NCBI GenBank assembly: GCA_029561175.1
Contig: JAKQJL010000034.1
Coordinates: 1-37,145, forward strand
Length of the DNA stretch: 37,145 nt
Reading direction: 5' to 3'
Source of the DNA: a bacterium
Lineage (GTDB): Bacteria; Patescibacteriota; Microgenomatia; UBA12405
Below the pieces are notes generated by a model that did not search any database, was not told the origin of the DNA, and saw nothing but the letters and a program-made list of their open reading frames with translations. The translations under genes and the position numbers were made by a program. Shown piece by piece: positions 18,366 to 26,510 of the stretch (position 1 is the stretch's first letter; each line of letters begins with the position of its first letter).

Positions 18366-18821
18366 ATGGATATTCAAAATTTAGCCACACCAGAGGTAAA
18401 AACAACTAACACAAAATACATCTACTTAATTATTGTTTGTTTGGCGATCGGTTCTGGTTTTTGGTTGTCTAGACTAAGTTTAGGTAAGAAAGAACCCGTT
18501 ACTAGTAATTCTCCTAAAAATACAGAAATTGTCAGTCAAGTAACCAATAAAGATCAAATTCAAGTCGGCAAAACCTATGGCACTGTTGAAGCTCGCTATA
18601 AAGATACCGCTACTGGAGTTTTGGAAGCTGGAAATATTAACGGTGAAGGTACCCATATTTTAGTTCGTGAAGGTGGTCTTTCTCAAAGAGCTTCGTTAAC
18701 TTCGTCTGTTCTTGATCTTGATATGTTCGTTGGTCATAAAATCGAAATCAAAGGCGAAACCAATGCTTCCAACAAAACTTCATGGTTGATGGAGGTTGGA
18801 GTTGTCAAAGTCTTAGAATAA
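18366..18821 (+). CDS. hypothetical membrane-anchored protein preceding ftsE
   Basis: 151 aa, one N-terminal TM segment then a predicted beta-rich C-terminal region. Confidence 0.65.
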   Translation: MDIQNLATPEVKTTNTKYIYLIIVCLAIGSGFWLSRLSLGKKEPVTSNSPKNTEIVSQVTNKDQIQVGKTYGTVEARYKDTATGVLEAGNINGEGTHILVREGGLSQRASLTSSVLDLDMFVGHKIEIKGETNASNKTSWLMEVGVVKVLE

Positions 18822-18824
18822 TCT

Positions 18825-19502
18825 ATGAAAATAGCTTTTAATAATGTTGTCAAAAACTATGGATCAGTCAATGCTCTTAATGGTGTTTCGTTTACCATTA
18901 AACCATCTGAATTTGTTTTTTTAGTTGGTTCTTCTGGAGCTGGCAAATCAACTTTGATCAAACTTTTATTAGCACAAATTAAACCATCATCAGGTGAAAT
19001 TAATATTAACGATCAAGACTTAAATTCTTTTCGAAAAAAAGAGTTAGACGAACATCGTCGCAAAATTGGCGTAATCTTTCAAGATTATCAACTGATTGTC
19101 GATAAAACTATTGAAGAAAATATTGCTTTGGCCCTAGATATTTCAGGCTATCCCCAAAATCAAATAAAATCTCGAATTGACGAAGTAACTACCTTAGTTA
19201 ATCTTCATCACCGACAAAATCAATTCCCATCACAACTATCAGGAGGGGAGTTGCAACGCGCTGCTTTGGCTCGAGCTCTAGCTCCAAATCCAGAAGTAAT
19301 TTTAGCTGATGAACCAACTGGTAATTTGGATAATGAAAATAGTTGGAATCTGTTAAGATTGTTTAAAAAAATCAATCAAAAATTTGGCACGACTATTTTA
19401 ATGACCACTCATAATCAAGATTTCATCGATTCCTTAAAATATCGGACTATTATTATTGATGATGGTTTAATTGTTAAAGATTTACCAACCAAAGAATCAT
19501 GA
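18825..19502 (+). CDS. ftsE: cell division ATP-binding protein FtsE
   Basis: Walker [10 protein letters not shown], signature [15 protein letters not shown], Walker [13 protein letters not shown]; followed by ftsX. Confidence 0.94.
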   Translation: MKIAFNNVVKNYGSVNALNGVSFTIKPSEFVFLVGSSGAGKSTLIKLLLAQIKPSSGEININDQDLNSFRKKELDEHRRKIGVIFQDYQLIVDKTIEENIALALDISGYPQNQIKSRIDEVTTLVNLHHRQNQFPSQLSGGELQRAALARALAPNPEVILADEPTGNLDNENSWNLLRLFKKINQKFGTTILMTTHNQDFIDSLKYRTIIIDDGLIVKDLPTKES

Positions 19503-20365
19503 CCGCAAATTCAACTTGGCATCATCTTCGTCGATCACCATTTCAAAGCCTAGCCGCAATTATTGTTATCTATGTTTGTTTTTTGTTCCTTAATTTCTTT
19601 TATCTTTTTAGTTCTGGTGCTTCAAATTTGTTGAAATTTTTAGAAACCAAACCCGAGATCACTATTTATTTAAAGGATGGTTTAGATAAATCGATTGTTG
19701 AAGGACTTCAAAAAGAATTAACAAATTATCCAAGTATTCGTGAAATTAAATTTATTTCCAAAGAAAAAGCCCTAAGTATCTATAAAGAATCCAACAAAGA
19801 CAATCCACTCCTAACCGAAATGGTTACTTCAAGCATTCTCCCAGCCTCATTTGAAGTCTCAACCTCAGATCCAAAAGTCCTCGATCAAATTTATCAAAAC
19901 TTTACTTCAAAAACCAAAGAAATTGATGAAATTATTTATCAAAAAGAAGACATCGAAAAAATTCTCAAATGGACAGCTATTCTCCGAAACATCGGTTTCG
20001 CTATCGCTATTTTGTCTATTATTTTTACTGTCTCCATCGTCAGTACTATTATTGGTATGAAAATAATTTCTAAGAAAGAAGAAATTAAAATTTCAAGATT
20101 ATTAGGCGCTTCGAAAAAATATGTTAAAAGTCCATTTCTTAATGAAGGATCAATTTATGGAATTATTGGAAGCTCACTGTCAAATCTGACTATCTTAGTT
20201 GTTTCTCTTTCTCTTCAATCAAAAATAAATAGCTTTTTTGAGTTAACATTTATCCCCAATGATCCTGTTTTTTATTTAATTAGTTTTTTTATTTCGGTTG
20301 TCTCCGGTTTATTGCTTGGTTTAGTTTCTATCAGTTTGGCTGTTAATCGCTATATCAAATTTTAA
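19499..20365 (+). CDS. ftsX: cell division permease FtsX
   Basis: FtsX fold: N-terminal TM, extracytoplasmic loop (EITIYLKDGLDKSIVEGLQKEL), KISRLLGASKKYVKSPFLNEG; overlaps ftsE by 4 nt. Confidence 0.93.
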   Translation: MTANSTWHHLRRSPFQSLAAIIVIYVCFLFLNFFYLFSSGASNLLKFLETKPEITIYLKDGLDKSIVEGLQKELTNYPSIREIKFISKEKALSIYKESNKDNPLLTEMVTSSILPASFEVSTSDPKVLDQIYQNFTSKTKEIDEIIYQKEDIEKILKWTAILRNIGFAIAILSIIFTVSIVSTIIGMKIISKKEEIKISRLLGASKKYVKSPFLNEGSIYGIIGSSLSNLTILVVSLSLQSKINSFFELTFIPNDPVFYLISFFISVVSGLLLGLVSISLAVNRYIKF

Positions 20366-21445
20366 ATGCGTTTAAAATTATTTTTAATTTTAATCAGTAT
20401 ATTTATTTTTGCCTCTCCCATTAAGGCCACTACTACCGAAGAATTAACCAAACAAATCGAAGAGTACGATAAAAAAATTGTTGATCTAGAAAAAACCAAA
20501 GACTCATTATCAAAACAAATAAAAATACTTAACTCTCAGGTTGAGTTAACTTTACTTAAAATTAATCAAACTCAACTTTCAATCAAAACTCTCGAAAACG
20601 AAATTACGTCACTAAGTTCAATAATTGGTAATCTAGACATTAATCTCAATCAATTGTCTTCAATCTATCTTGCTCAGGTAGTTGAAAATTATAAAATGCA
20701 AAAAAAAGTACCTTTGGTTAGTTTTTTACATTCTAAAAGCTTCAACTCTTTTTTAAATCAGTATAAGTACCATTCAACTCTCCAAAAAAATAATCATCAA
20801 ACTATGGTTGAATTGGAAACAGCTAGAACTAATTATGATATTCAAAAAAATCAGAAGGAATTAAAACAAAAAGAGCTCGAAATTCTTAAAGAAAAGCTCT
20901 CAAGTCAACAATCTAACCTAGATAAACAGAAATCTAATAAAACCAACCTATTGGAAGTAACCAAAAACGATGAATCAAAGTATCAACAATTAAAAAAAGC
21001 CGCTGAAGACGAACTTAGTGCCCTGATTAAAGCAAAATTTGTTGGTAAGCGCGAAGTAAAAAAAGGCGAGCCAATTGGCATTATGGGTAACACTGGTTAT
21101 TCATTTGGTGACCATCTTCATTTTGGTCTCTATAACCTAAAAGAAGCTGAAATTGCTTCTTGGACCTATCAAAACGATATTGATGCTAGTTCATATCTTG
21201 GTGAACATCGCTGGCCAATGGTAAATTATGAAATTACTCAGGGTCGTGGCCATACCAAATATTCTTACCTCTATGCTGATCGTTTCCATCATGGAATTGA
21301 TATGGTCTCGAGCAATAAAACTATTTATGCTGTCGAAGATGGAGTTGCTTACTTCTTCAAAAATCCATCAAGCAGTTTAGGCAACCATGTCAAGTTGTTC
21401 CATTCCGATGGAAAAATGACACTCTACTTACACTTGCAAAATTAG
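20366..21445 (+). CDS. EnvC-like coiled-coil protein with C-terminal M23/LytM domain in permuted order
   Basis: Signal peptide, long coiled coil, then VKKGEPIGIMGNTGYSFGDHLHFGLY followed by FHHGIDMVSSNKTIYAVEDGVAYFF...TLYLHLQN. Confidence 0.9.
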   Translation: MRLKLFLILISIFIFASPIKATTTEELTKQIEEYDKKIVDLEKTKDSLSKQIKILNSQVELTLLKINQTQLSIKTLENEITSLSSIIGNLDINLNQLSSIYLAQVVENYKMQKKVPLVSFLHSKSFNSFLNQYKYHSTLQKNNHQTMVELETARTNYDIQKNQKELKQKELEILKEKLSSQQSNLDKQKSNKTNLLEVTKNDESKYQQLKKAAEDELSALIKAKFVGKREVKKGEPIGIMGNTGYSFGDHLHFGLYNLKEAEIASWTYQNDIDASSYLGEHRWPMVNYEITQGRGHTKYSYLYADRFHHGIDMVSSNKTIYAVEDGVAYFFKNPSSSLGNHVKLFHSDGKMTLYLHLQN

Positions 21446-22053
21446 TAACCTCGAGCTAGTTTTCTTAATCCTAAAGAAGCTAAGGCCATCAAACTACCAA
21501 AAACAGAACCTAATACTAAGATATTGCTTCCAGTATCGGGAATGTTATTACTAGCAATGTAATAGCTAGCTCTATCATTATCGTAAGCATTTTGATTTCT
21601 TACTTCAGCAAAATTAGTTAAAGCTACTGGATTAGTTCCAATTGGGCTATTAACAATTCGACCTCTAATCATCAATACTTTGGTTTCACCAACACCTAAA
21701 CTATCAATAGTAGTAGTAATTCGATTGTTTTTTTGATCAAACTCACCAGGATAATATTGTAAAGATAAATATTTAGGTAAATTATCAGTTACTGTCAGAT
21801 TAGTTAAAACCGAATTACTTCGATTCTCAACCACTAATCTAAACTCAATCCCATCGTTTTCATTAAATACGTAAGTATTTCTGGAAATGTTATCAACAAA
21901 TTCAGTTTGAGCAGTTGATCTTATAGTTTTATCAATAACAACACTATATCTGTTGTTTTGATTATGATATTGTGCCCAAGCTTTTGAGCCGCTATTTAAA
22001 AATAGGGTCATAAATAAGGCACATGTGACTAACGATTTATTTAATTTATTCAT
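21442..22053 (-). CDS. secreted DUF11-like protein with IPDTG sortase-type sorting signal
   Basis: Signal peptide (...AWA|QYHNQ), VVENRSNSVLTNLTVTDNLPKYLSL repeat-like domain, C-terminal IPDTG-hydrophobic-RKLARGY. Confidence 0.8.
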   Translation of the reverse strand: MNKLNKSLVTCALFMTLFLNSGSKAWAQYHNQNNRYSVVIDKTIRSTAQTEFVDNISRNTYVFNENDGIEFRLVVENRSNSVLTNLTVTDNLPKYLSLQYYPGEFDQKNNRITTTIDSLGVGETKVLMIRGRIVNSPIGTNPVALTNFAEVRNQNAYDNDRASYYIASNNIPDTGSNILVLGSVFGSLMALASLGLRKLARGY

Positions 22054-22076
22054 ATATATAATAAAAATTACAGGAT

Positions 22077-22104
22077 ATTATAACTCATAAGATTATTTTG
22101 TCAA
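22077..22104 (-). promoter_or_regulatory. near-perfect sigma70-type promoter for the IPDTG protein
   Basis: Minus strand: TTGACA (22104-22099), 16-nt spacer, TATAAT (22082-22077), 23 nt upstream of the ATG. Confidence 0.75.
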
Positions 22105-22123
22105 GTAAGCTTAATAAAATATT

Positions 22124-22132
22124 TGTTATACT
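22124..22132 (+). promoter_or_regulatory. extended -10 (TGTTATACT) 7 nt before GT2 start
   Basis: TGnTATACT then CTTTTGT then ATG (22140). Confidence 0.5.
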
Positions 22133-22139
22133 CTTTTGT

Positions 22140-22862
22140 ATGACTAAATTAATTCCAGAACTCTCTGTATTTTTCCCTTGTTACAACGAAGAAGCTAATC
22201 TTAAGAACACTTTTGATAAAGCACTACCTGTTATAAAAGAAGTTGCCGATAAATGGGAAGTAATTATTATCGACGATGGTTCTAAAGATAAAACTCCATT
22301 AATTGCTTCCCAAATAGCCAAAGAATATCCAAATAATTTAAAAATCGTCACTCATAATCCTAATCGTGGATATGGTGGCGCCTTTAAAAGTGGTTTGTAT
22401 AACTCTCAATACCAATGGGTGGCTTTTACCGATGCTGACGGTCAATTTGAGTTTACCGACCTCAAGAAACTAATAAACAAACAAAAAGAAACTGGTGCTG
22501 ATATGGTTATAGGCTACTATTTAGGTCGAAAAGTACCTTTTATTAGAATCTTCGGCTCAAAAGTTTGGCAATTTATGGTTAACCTCTTATTTGGTTTATC
22601 TGTAACTGATATTGATTGCGGATTCAAACTAATCAACAAAAAAGTAATCGATACTATTCCCAAACTGGAATCTGAAAGGGGACCATTTATTACTTCAGAA
22701 TTTTTAATCAAATCTAAAAAAGCTGGTTTTAAGATTGTTGAAGTTGGAGTAACTCATTATGCTCGCCAGTTTGGTGAAGCCACTGGAAGTAAGCTAAATG
22801 TAGTTATTGCTGGTTTTAAAGATTTGTTTCGTCTTTGGATAAAGCTTACTTTTAACAAATGA
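22140..22862 (+). CDS. GT2 glycosyltransferase, polyprenyl-phosphate sugar synthase-like
   Basis: LSVFFPCYNEEANL, VIIDDGSKDKTP, FTDADGQFEF. Start reset from TTG 22098 to ATG 22140. Confidence 0.9.
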   Translation: MTKLIPELSVFFPCYNEEANLKNTFDKALPVIKEVADKWEVIIIDDGSKDKTPLIASQIAKEYPNNLKIVTHNPNRGYGGAFKSGLYNSQYQWVAFTDADGQFEFTDLKKLINKQKETGADMVIGYYLGRKVPFIRIFGSKVWQFMVNLLFGLSVTDIDCGFKLINKKVIDTIPKLESERGPFITSEFLIKSKKAGFKIVEVGVTHYARQFGEATGSKLNVVIAGFKDLFRLWIKLTFNK

Positions 22863-24265
22863 TTCAGTTTCTTAAGAAAAACTACTTATTAATCGCAATT
22901 CTTTTATTGGCCGCTTTTCTTCGGCTCTATAAAATTTCAGATTATATGGAGTTTTTGGGTGATCAGGGTCGCGATGTTGTCATTGTTCGTGATTTCTTAA
23001 AAAACGGTAATCTCTTTTTTATTGGTCCACAAACTAGTATTGGTAACATGTATCTTGGCCCATTTTACTATTACGTTATCATGGCCCCAGCTCTACTCAT
23101 TGCTAATTTCAATCCGGTCGGCCCAGCAATTTTTGTAGCCCTACTAGGAGTTTTAACTGTTTATTTTGCTTTTTATATTTCCCAAAAATGGTTTAATTCA
23201 AAAACAGCCTATATCAGCGCTCTGCTTATGGCCATATCTCCAGTAATCATCAAGTATTCTAATTTTTCTTGGAATCCAAATATTTTGCCTCTTTTTTCGT
23301 TGTTATTTATCTATTTTCTTTGGGAAAAAAAGATCATTTTGGCTACTTTATCGTTTATTATGGCTATCAATTCTCATTATTTAGCCTTAAGTTTACTACC
23401 TTTAGCTTTTATTATCTGGTTTCTCAAAAAATATTCTTTCAAAGCAACTTTAGTTGCTATTCTTTTGTTCATTCTCTCTTTAACACCTCAAATTCTTTTC
23501 GATCTAAAGCATCAAGGTCAAAATATTAAATCAATATCTACCTTCTTTACCCAAAGAGAAACAACCGTCAACCTAAAGCCTTATAAATCTTTAATTAAGA
23601 TGCCTACTATTTATCATCAGTTGGTAACTAGTTCTTTATCAGCTAGAAATTTTAATTTAGGTATCGCCGTTTCTATCTTTTTATTACTAGGTTCAGTTTA
23701 CTTATTAGTCAAAAAAAGAACTCCCGCTTTGTTGTTAATCGTCGGTTGGATTATTTCCAGTGTAATTATCCTAGGTCTATACAAACAACATCTCTATGAT
23801 CATTATTTTGGTTTTGTTTTTCCGGCGTTTTTTATTCTAACCGGTTATCTTTTAAGCAAAATCAACAAATATTTATCAATCATTATTCTTATTATTTTAG
23901 TTTCATTTAGTGTTCTAAATACTAACTTTAAGTACCCCGGCCCAAAACAACTAGAAACTACTAAAACTATTGTTAAACAAATTATTAGTACGGCCGATAA
24001 TCGACCGTTCAACTTTGCTTTATTAGCCAAACAAAATTATGATCCAGGATATCGTTATTTTTTCTACGAATCTCAGTCTTCTCTTAAAAATATTCAAGAA
24101 CAATTAACCGATCAATTATTTGTTGTTTGTGAGCCTTGGCAAATCGATTGCCAACCAATAAATAATCCAGAATGGGCTGTTGCCGCTTTTGGTTGGGCAA
24201 AAATCGATAAACAATGGGAAACAAATGGTATCAAAATTTATCAACTTAGCCACACTAAAATCTAA
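22859..24265 (+). CDS. GT-C / GT39-like membrane glycosyltransferase
   Basis: Multi-TM; FLRLYKISDYMEFLGDQGRDVVIVRDFL...GPFYYY. Confidence 0.8.
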   Translation: MIQFLKKNYLLIAILLLAAFLRLYKISDYMEFLGDQGRDVVIVRDFLKNGNLFFIGPQTSIGNMYLGPFYYYVIMAPALLIANFNPVGPAIFVALLGVLTVYFAFYISQKWFNSKTAYISALLMAISPVIIKYSNFSWNPNILPLFSLLFIYFLWEKKIILATLSFIMAINSHYLALSLLPLAFIIWFLKKYSFKATLVAILLFILSLTPQILFDLKHQGQNIKSISTFFTQRETTVNLKPYKSLIKMPTIYHQLVTSSLSARNFNLGIAVSIFLLLGSVYLLVKKRTPALLLIVGWIISSVIILGLYKQHLYDHYFGFVFPAFFILTGYLLSKINKYLSIIILIILVSFSVLNTNFKYPGPKQLETTKTIVKQIISTADNRPFNFALLAKQNYDPGYRYFFYESQSSLKNIQEQLTDQLFVVCEPWQIDCQPINNPEWAVAAFGWAKIDKQWETNGIKIYQLSHTKI

Positions 24266-25733
24266 TTTACTTTTAATCGTAATTTGGTTAACCGCCTTAT
24301 TTGTCAGATTTTATCGTCAAGATCAACTTTTAGGATTTTATTATGATCAAGGTCGAGATGCCAAAATGGCTCACGACATTATCACCTTAACCAATCTTCC
24401 TACTATTGGTCCAACTACCGGCATTCAGGGCCTATATTTAGGTCCTTTTTGGTACTACCTAATTACCCCTGGGTATTTTTTAGGCAATGGTAATCCCGCT
24501 GTTGCCGCTTTGTTTATCTCAGTTATCGAATCATTCTCGATATTCTTATTATTCTATTTATTAACCAAATATTATTCTAAGTCTGCAGGCTATTTGGCTA
24601 TTATTTTTTGGTCATTTAGTAACTACTTAGTCAGATCTAGCCGTTGGTTTAGTAATCCCACTCCTATTCCAACATTTTCACTTCTTCTAATACTTTTTTT
24701 GCTAAATATTGTGATTCATCGTCGCTACTATCAACTACTTTTTTTAACACTGTTTCTTGGGCTATCATTGCAATTAGAGGCAGCTTCGGCAATATTCTTT
24801 ATTCCTTCAATCTTATTATTTATATTCGTAAATTTTGATAGCTTTAAAAAAATCCCCTTAAAATACTATTTTTATTCTTCATTAACCTTTTTTCTTACTT
24901 TAATTCCTCAATTAGCTTTTGAAATAAAAAATCATTTTCCTACCACCAAAGTTTTTATTGGTTTTCTAAGTGGTAAAGTAAATACTATTTCTGGCAAATC
25001 CTGGGGGATACCAACTATTGAATTCGTCATTAATCGTCTTAAATTTTACTATCAAGTGTTTTTTACCAAATTAGATACCAATTTACGGCCATTAACTTTC
25101 CTTCTATTTATTTTATTTATTATCGGATTATTCTATTTGTTTAAAACAAAAATTCAAAACAAATTAGTTCAAATATCTTTAATTTGGTTATTAGTACCTC
25201 TTTTTTTACTTCTATTTTTTCAAGGTAATTATGGAACCTTGTATGATTACTATTTAACTGGTTTTTTTTCTGCTTTTATTATTGTTTTTTGTTTATCTAT
25301 TTTTTCCTTTCCAAATCGTTTTTTAGTTATTCTTTTTTCGTTTTTATCCTTAGTAATCTTTTTCAATGGCAATTTGATTCATTTAAAGAACTACTTAATT
25401 GCCAATCCAGACGGTCCTACTCATATTAGTTTAGGAAATCAAACTCAAGCTCTTTTGTTCGCTTGCCAACAAACTCAAGATTACAATCTTAATATTTATG
25501 TTCCACCAATTACTCCTCACACTTATGAGTACTTGCTTTCCTGGTATTCTTCAAAAGGAATTTGTAAATCTCCAAGCCAATCTAATCAAAAAACAGTTAT
25601 TTCTCTCTATGAAGTTGACCCCAATAATCCCTCAACACTAGCTAACTGGTTGAAAAGTCAGGATACAATTGGGAGAATAGAAAAGCAACAAATCTTTGGT
25701 GGAGTTATAGTTCAACAAAGATTAAGACAATAA
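24228..25733 (+). CDS. GT-C / GT39-like membrane glycosyltransferase, paralog of preceding gene
   Basis: Multi-TM; FVRFYRQDQLLGFYYDQGRDAKMAHDII...LGPFWYYL. Start reset from 24180. Confidence 0.8.
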   Translation, partial: VSKFINLATLKSNLLLIVIWLTALFVRFYRQDQLLGFYYDQGRDAKMAHDIITLTNLPTIGPTTGIQGLYLGPFWYYLITPGYFLGNGNPAVAALFISVIESFSIFLLFYLLTKYYSKSAGYLAIIFWSFSNYLVRSSRWFSNPTPIPTFSLLLILFLLNIVIHRRYYQLLFLTLFLGLSLQLEAASAIFFIPSILLFIFVNFDSFKKIPLKYYFYSSLTFFLTLIPQLAFEIKNHFPTTKVFIGFLSGKVNTISGKSWGIPTIEFVINRLKFYYQVFFTKLDTNLRPLTFLLFILFIIGLFYLFKTKIQNKLVQISLIWLLVPLFLLLFFQGNYGTLYDYYLTGFFSAFIIVFCLSIFSFPNRFLVILFSFLSLVIFFNGNLIHLKNYLIANPDGPTHISLGNQTQALLFACQQTQDYNLNIYVPPITPHTYEYLLSWYSSKGICKSPSQSNQKTVISLYEVDPNNPSTLANWLKSQDTIGRIEKQQIFGGVIVQQRLRQ

Positions 25734-25736
25734 ATT

Positions 25737-26510
25737 ATGGCTAACAATCTTTCCATCTCGATAATTATTCCCTGTTATAACGAAGAAGCAAACATTAAAA
25801 GGGGAGTTTTAGATGAAGTTTTTAACTATTTAAAATCACAAAAATTTGCTTGGGAAGTAATTATTGCTAACGACGAATCTACCGATAATAGCCTTGAATT
25901 AATTAAAGATTTTACTGCCAATCATCAAAACTTTAGATACTTAGATCTTCCCCATGGAGGCAAACCCTCAGCAGTTTGGGGTGGTATCCAAAAAGCTAAA
26001 TATCCCTATGTCTTATTTACTGACATGGATCAATCAACCCCCTTAGTAGAACTAAATAAATTTTTACCTTATTTTGAAGATCAAGTTGATGTGGTTATTG
26101 GTTCTCGAGGATCTTCACGTGAGGGTAATACTTTTATACGTAAAGTTGGCTCAAAAATATTTTTATTTGGTCGACGATTAGTTTTGTTATCAAAAATTAT
26201 TGATACTCAGTGTGGTTTTAAAGCCATGAAAACCGCGGTAGCTTTAAAAGTATTTCCTCAGTTACAATTTTTTAAAGATAAATCAGAAAAAAAAGGCTGG
26301 CGAGTATCTGCTTATGACGTCGAATTACTATTTATCTGTCAGAAATTAGGTTTTCAGATTGAAGAAGTTGAAGTTGAATGGAAAAATGAAGACACTAGCA
26401 CCACCAAAGGTGATCTCAACGCTAGATACCGTAAAGAATCTATTCAAATGTTAAAAGAAATTTGGCGAGTTTTGAAGAACAATCTCAAAGGTGTTTATGA
26501 TCAAAAATAA
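25737..26510 (+). CDS. GT2 glycosyltransferase (DPM1/polyprenyl-phosphate type)
   Basis: ISIIIPCYNEEANI, VIIANDESTDNS, LFTDMDQSTPL. Confidence 0.9.
   Translation: MANNLSISIIIPCYNEEANIKRGVLDEVFNYLKSQKFAWEVIIANDESTDNSLELIKDFTANHQNFRYLDLPHGGKPSAVWGGIQKAKYPYVLFTDMDQSTPLVELNKFLPYFEDQVDVVIGSRGSSREGNTFIRKVGSKIFLFGRRLVLLSKIIDTQCGFKAMKTAVALKVFPQLQFFKDKSEKKGWRVSAYDVELLFICQKLGFQIEEVEVEWKNEDTSTTKGDLNARYRKESIQMLKEIWRVLKNNLKGVYDQK

Noticed and set aside
22098-22139. TTG-started N-terminal extension of the GT2 ORF
   Set aside because: Extension covers the promoter region and overlaps the minus-strand -35; ATG 22140 fits the GT2 N-terminus and -10 spacing.
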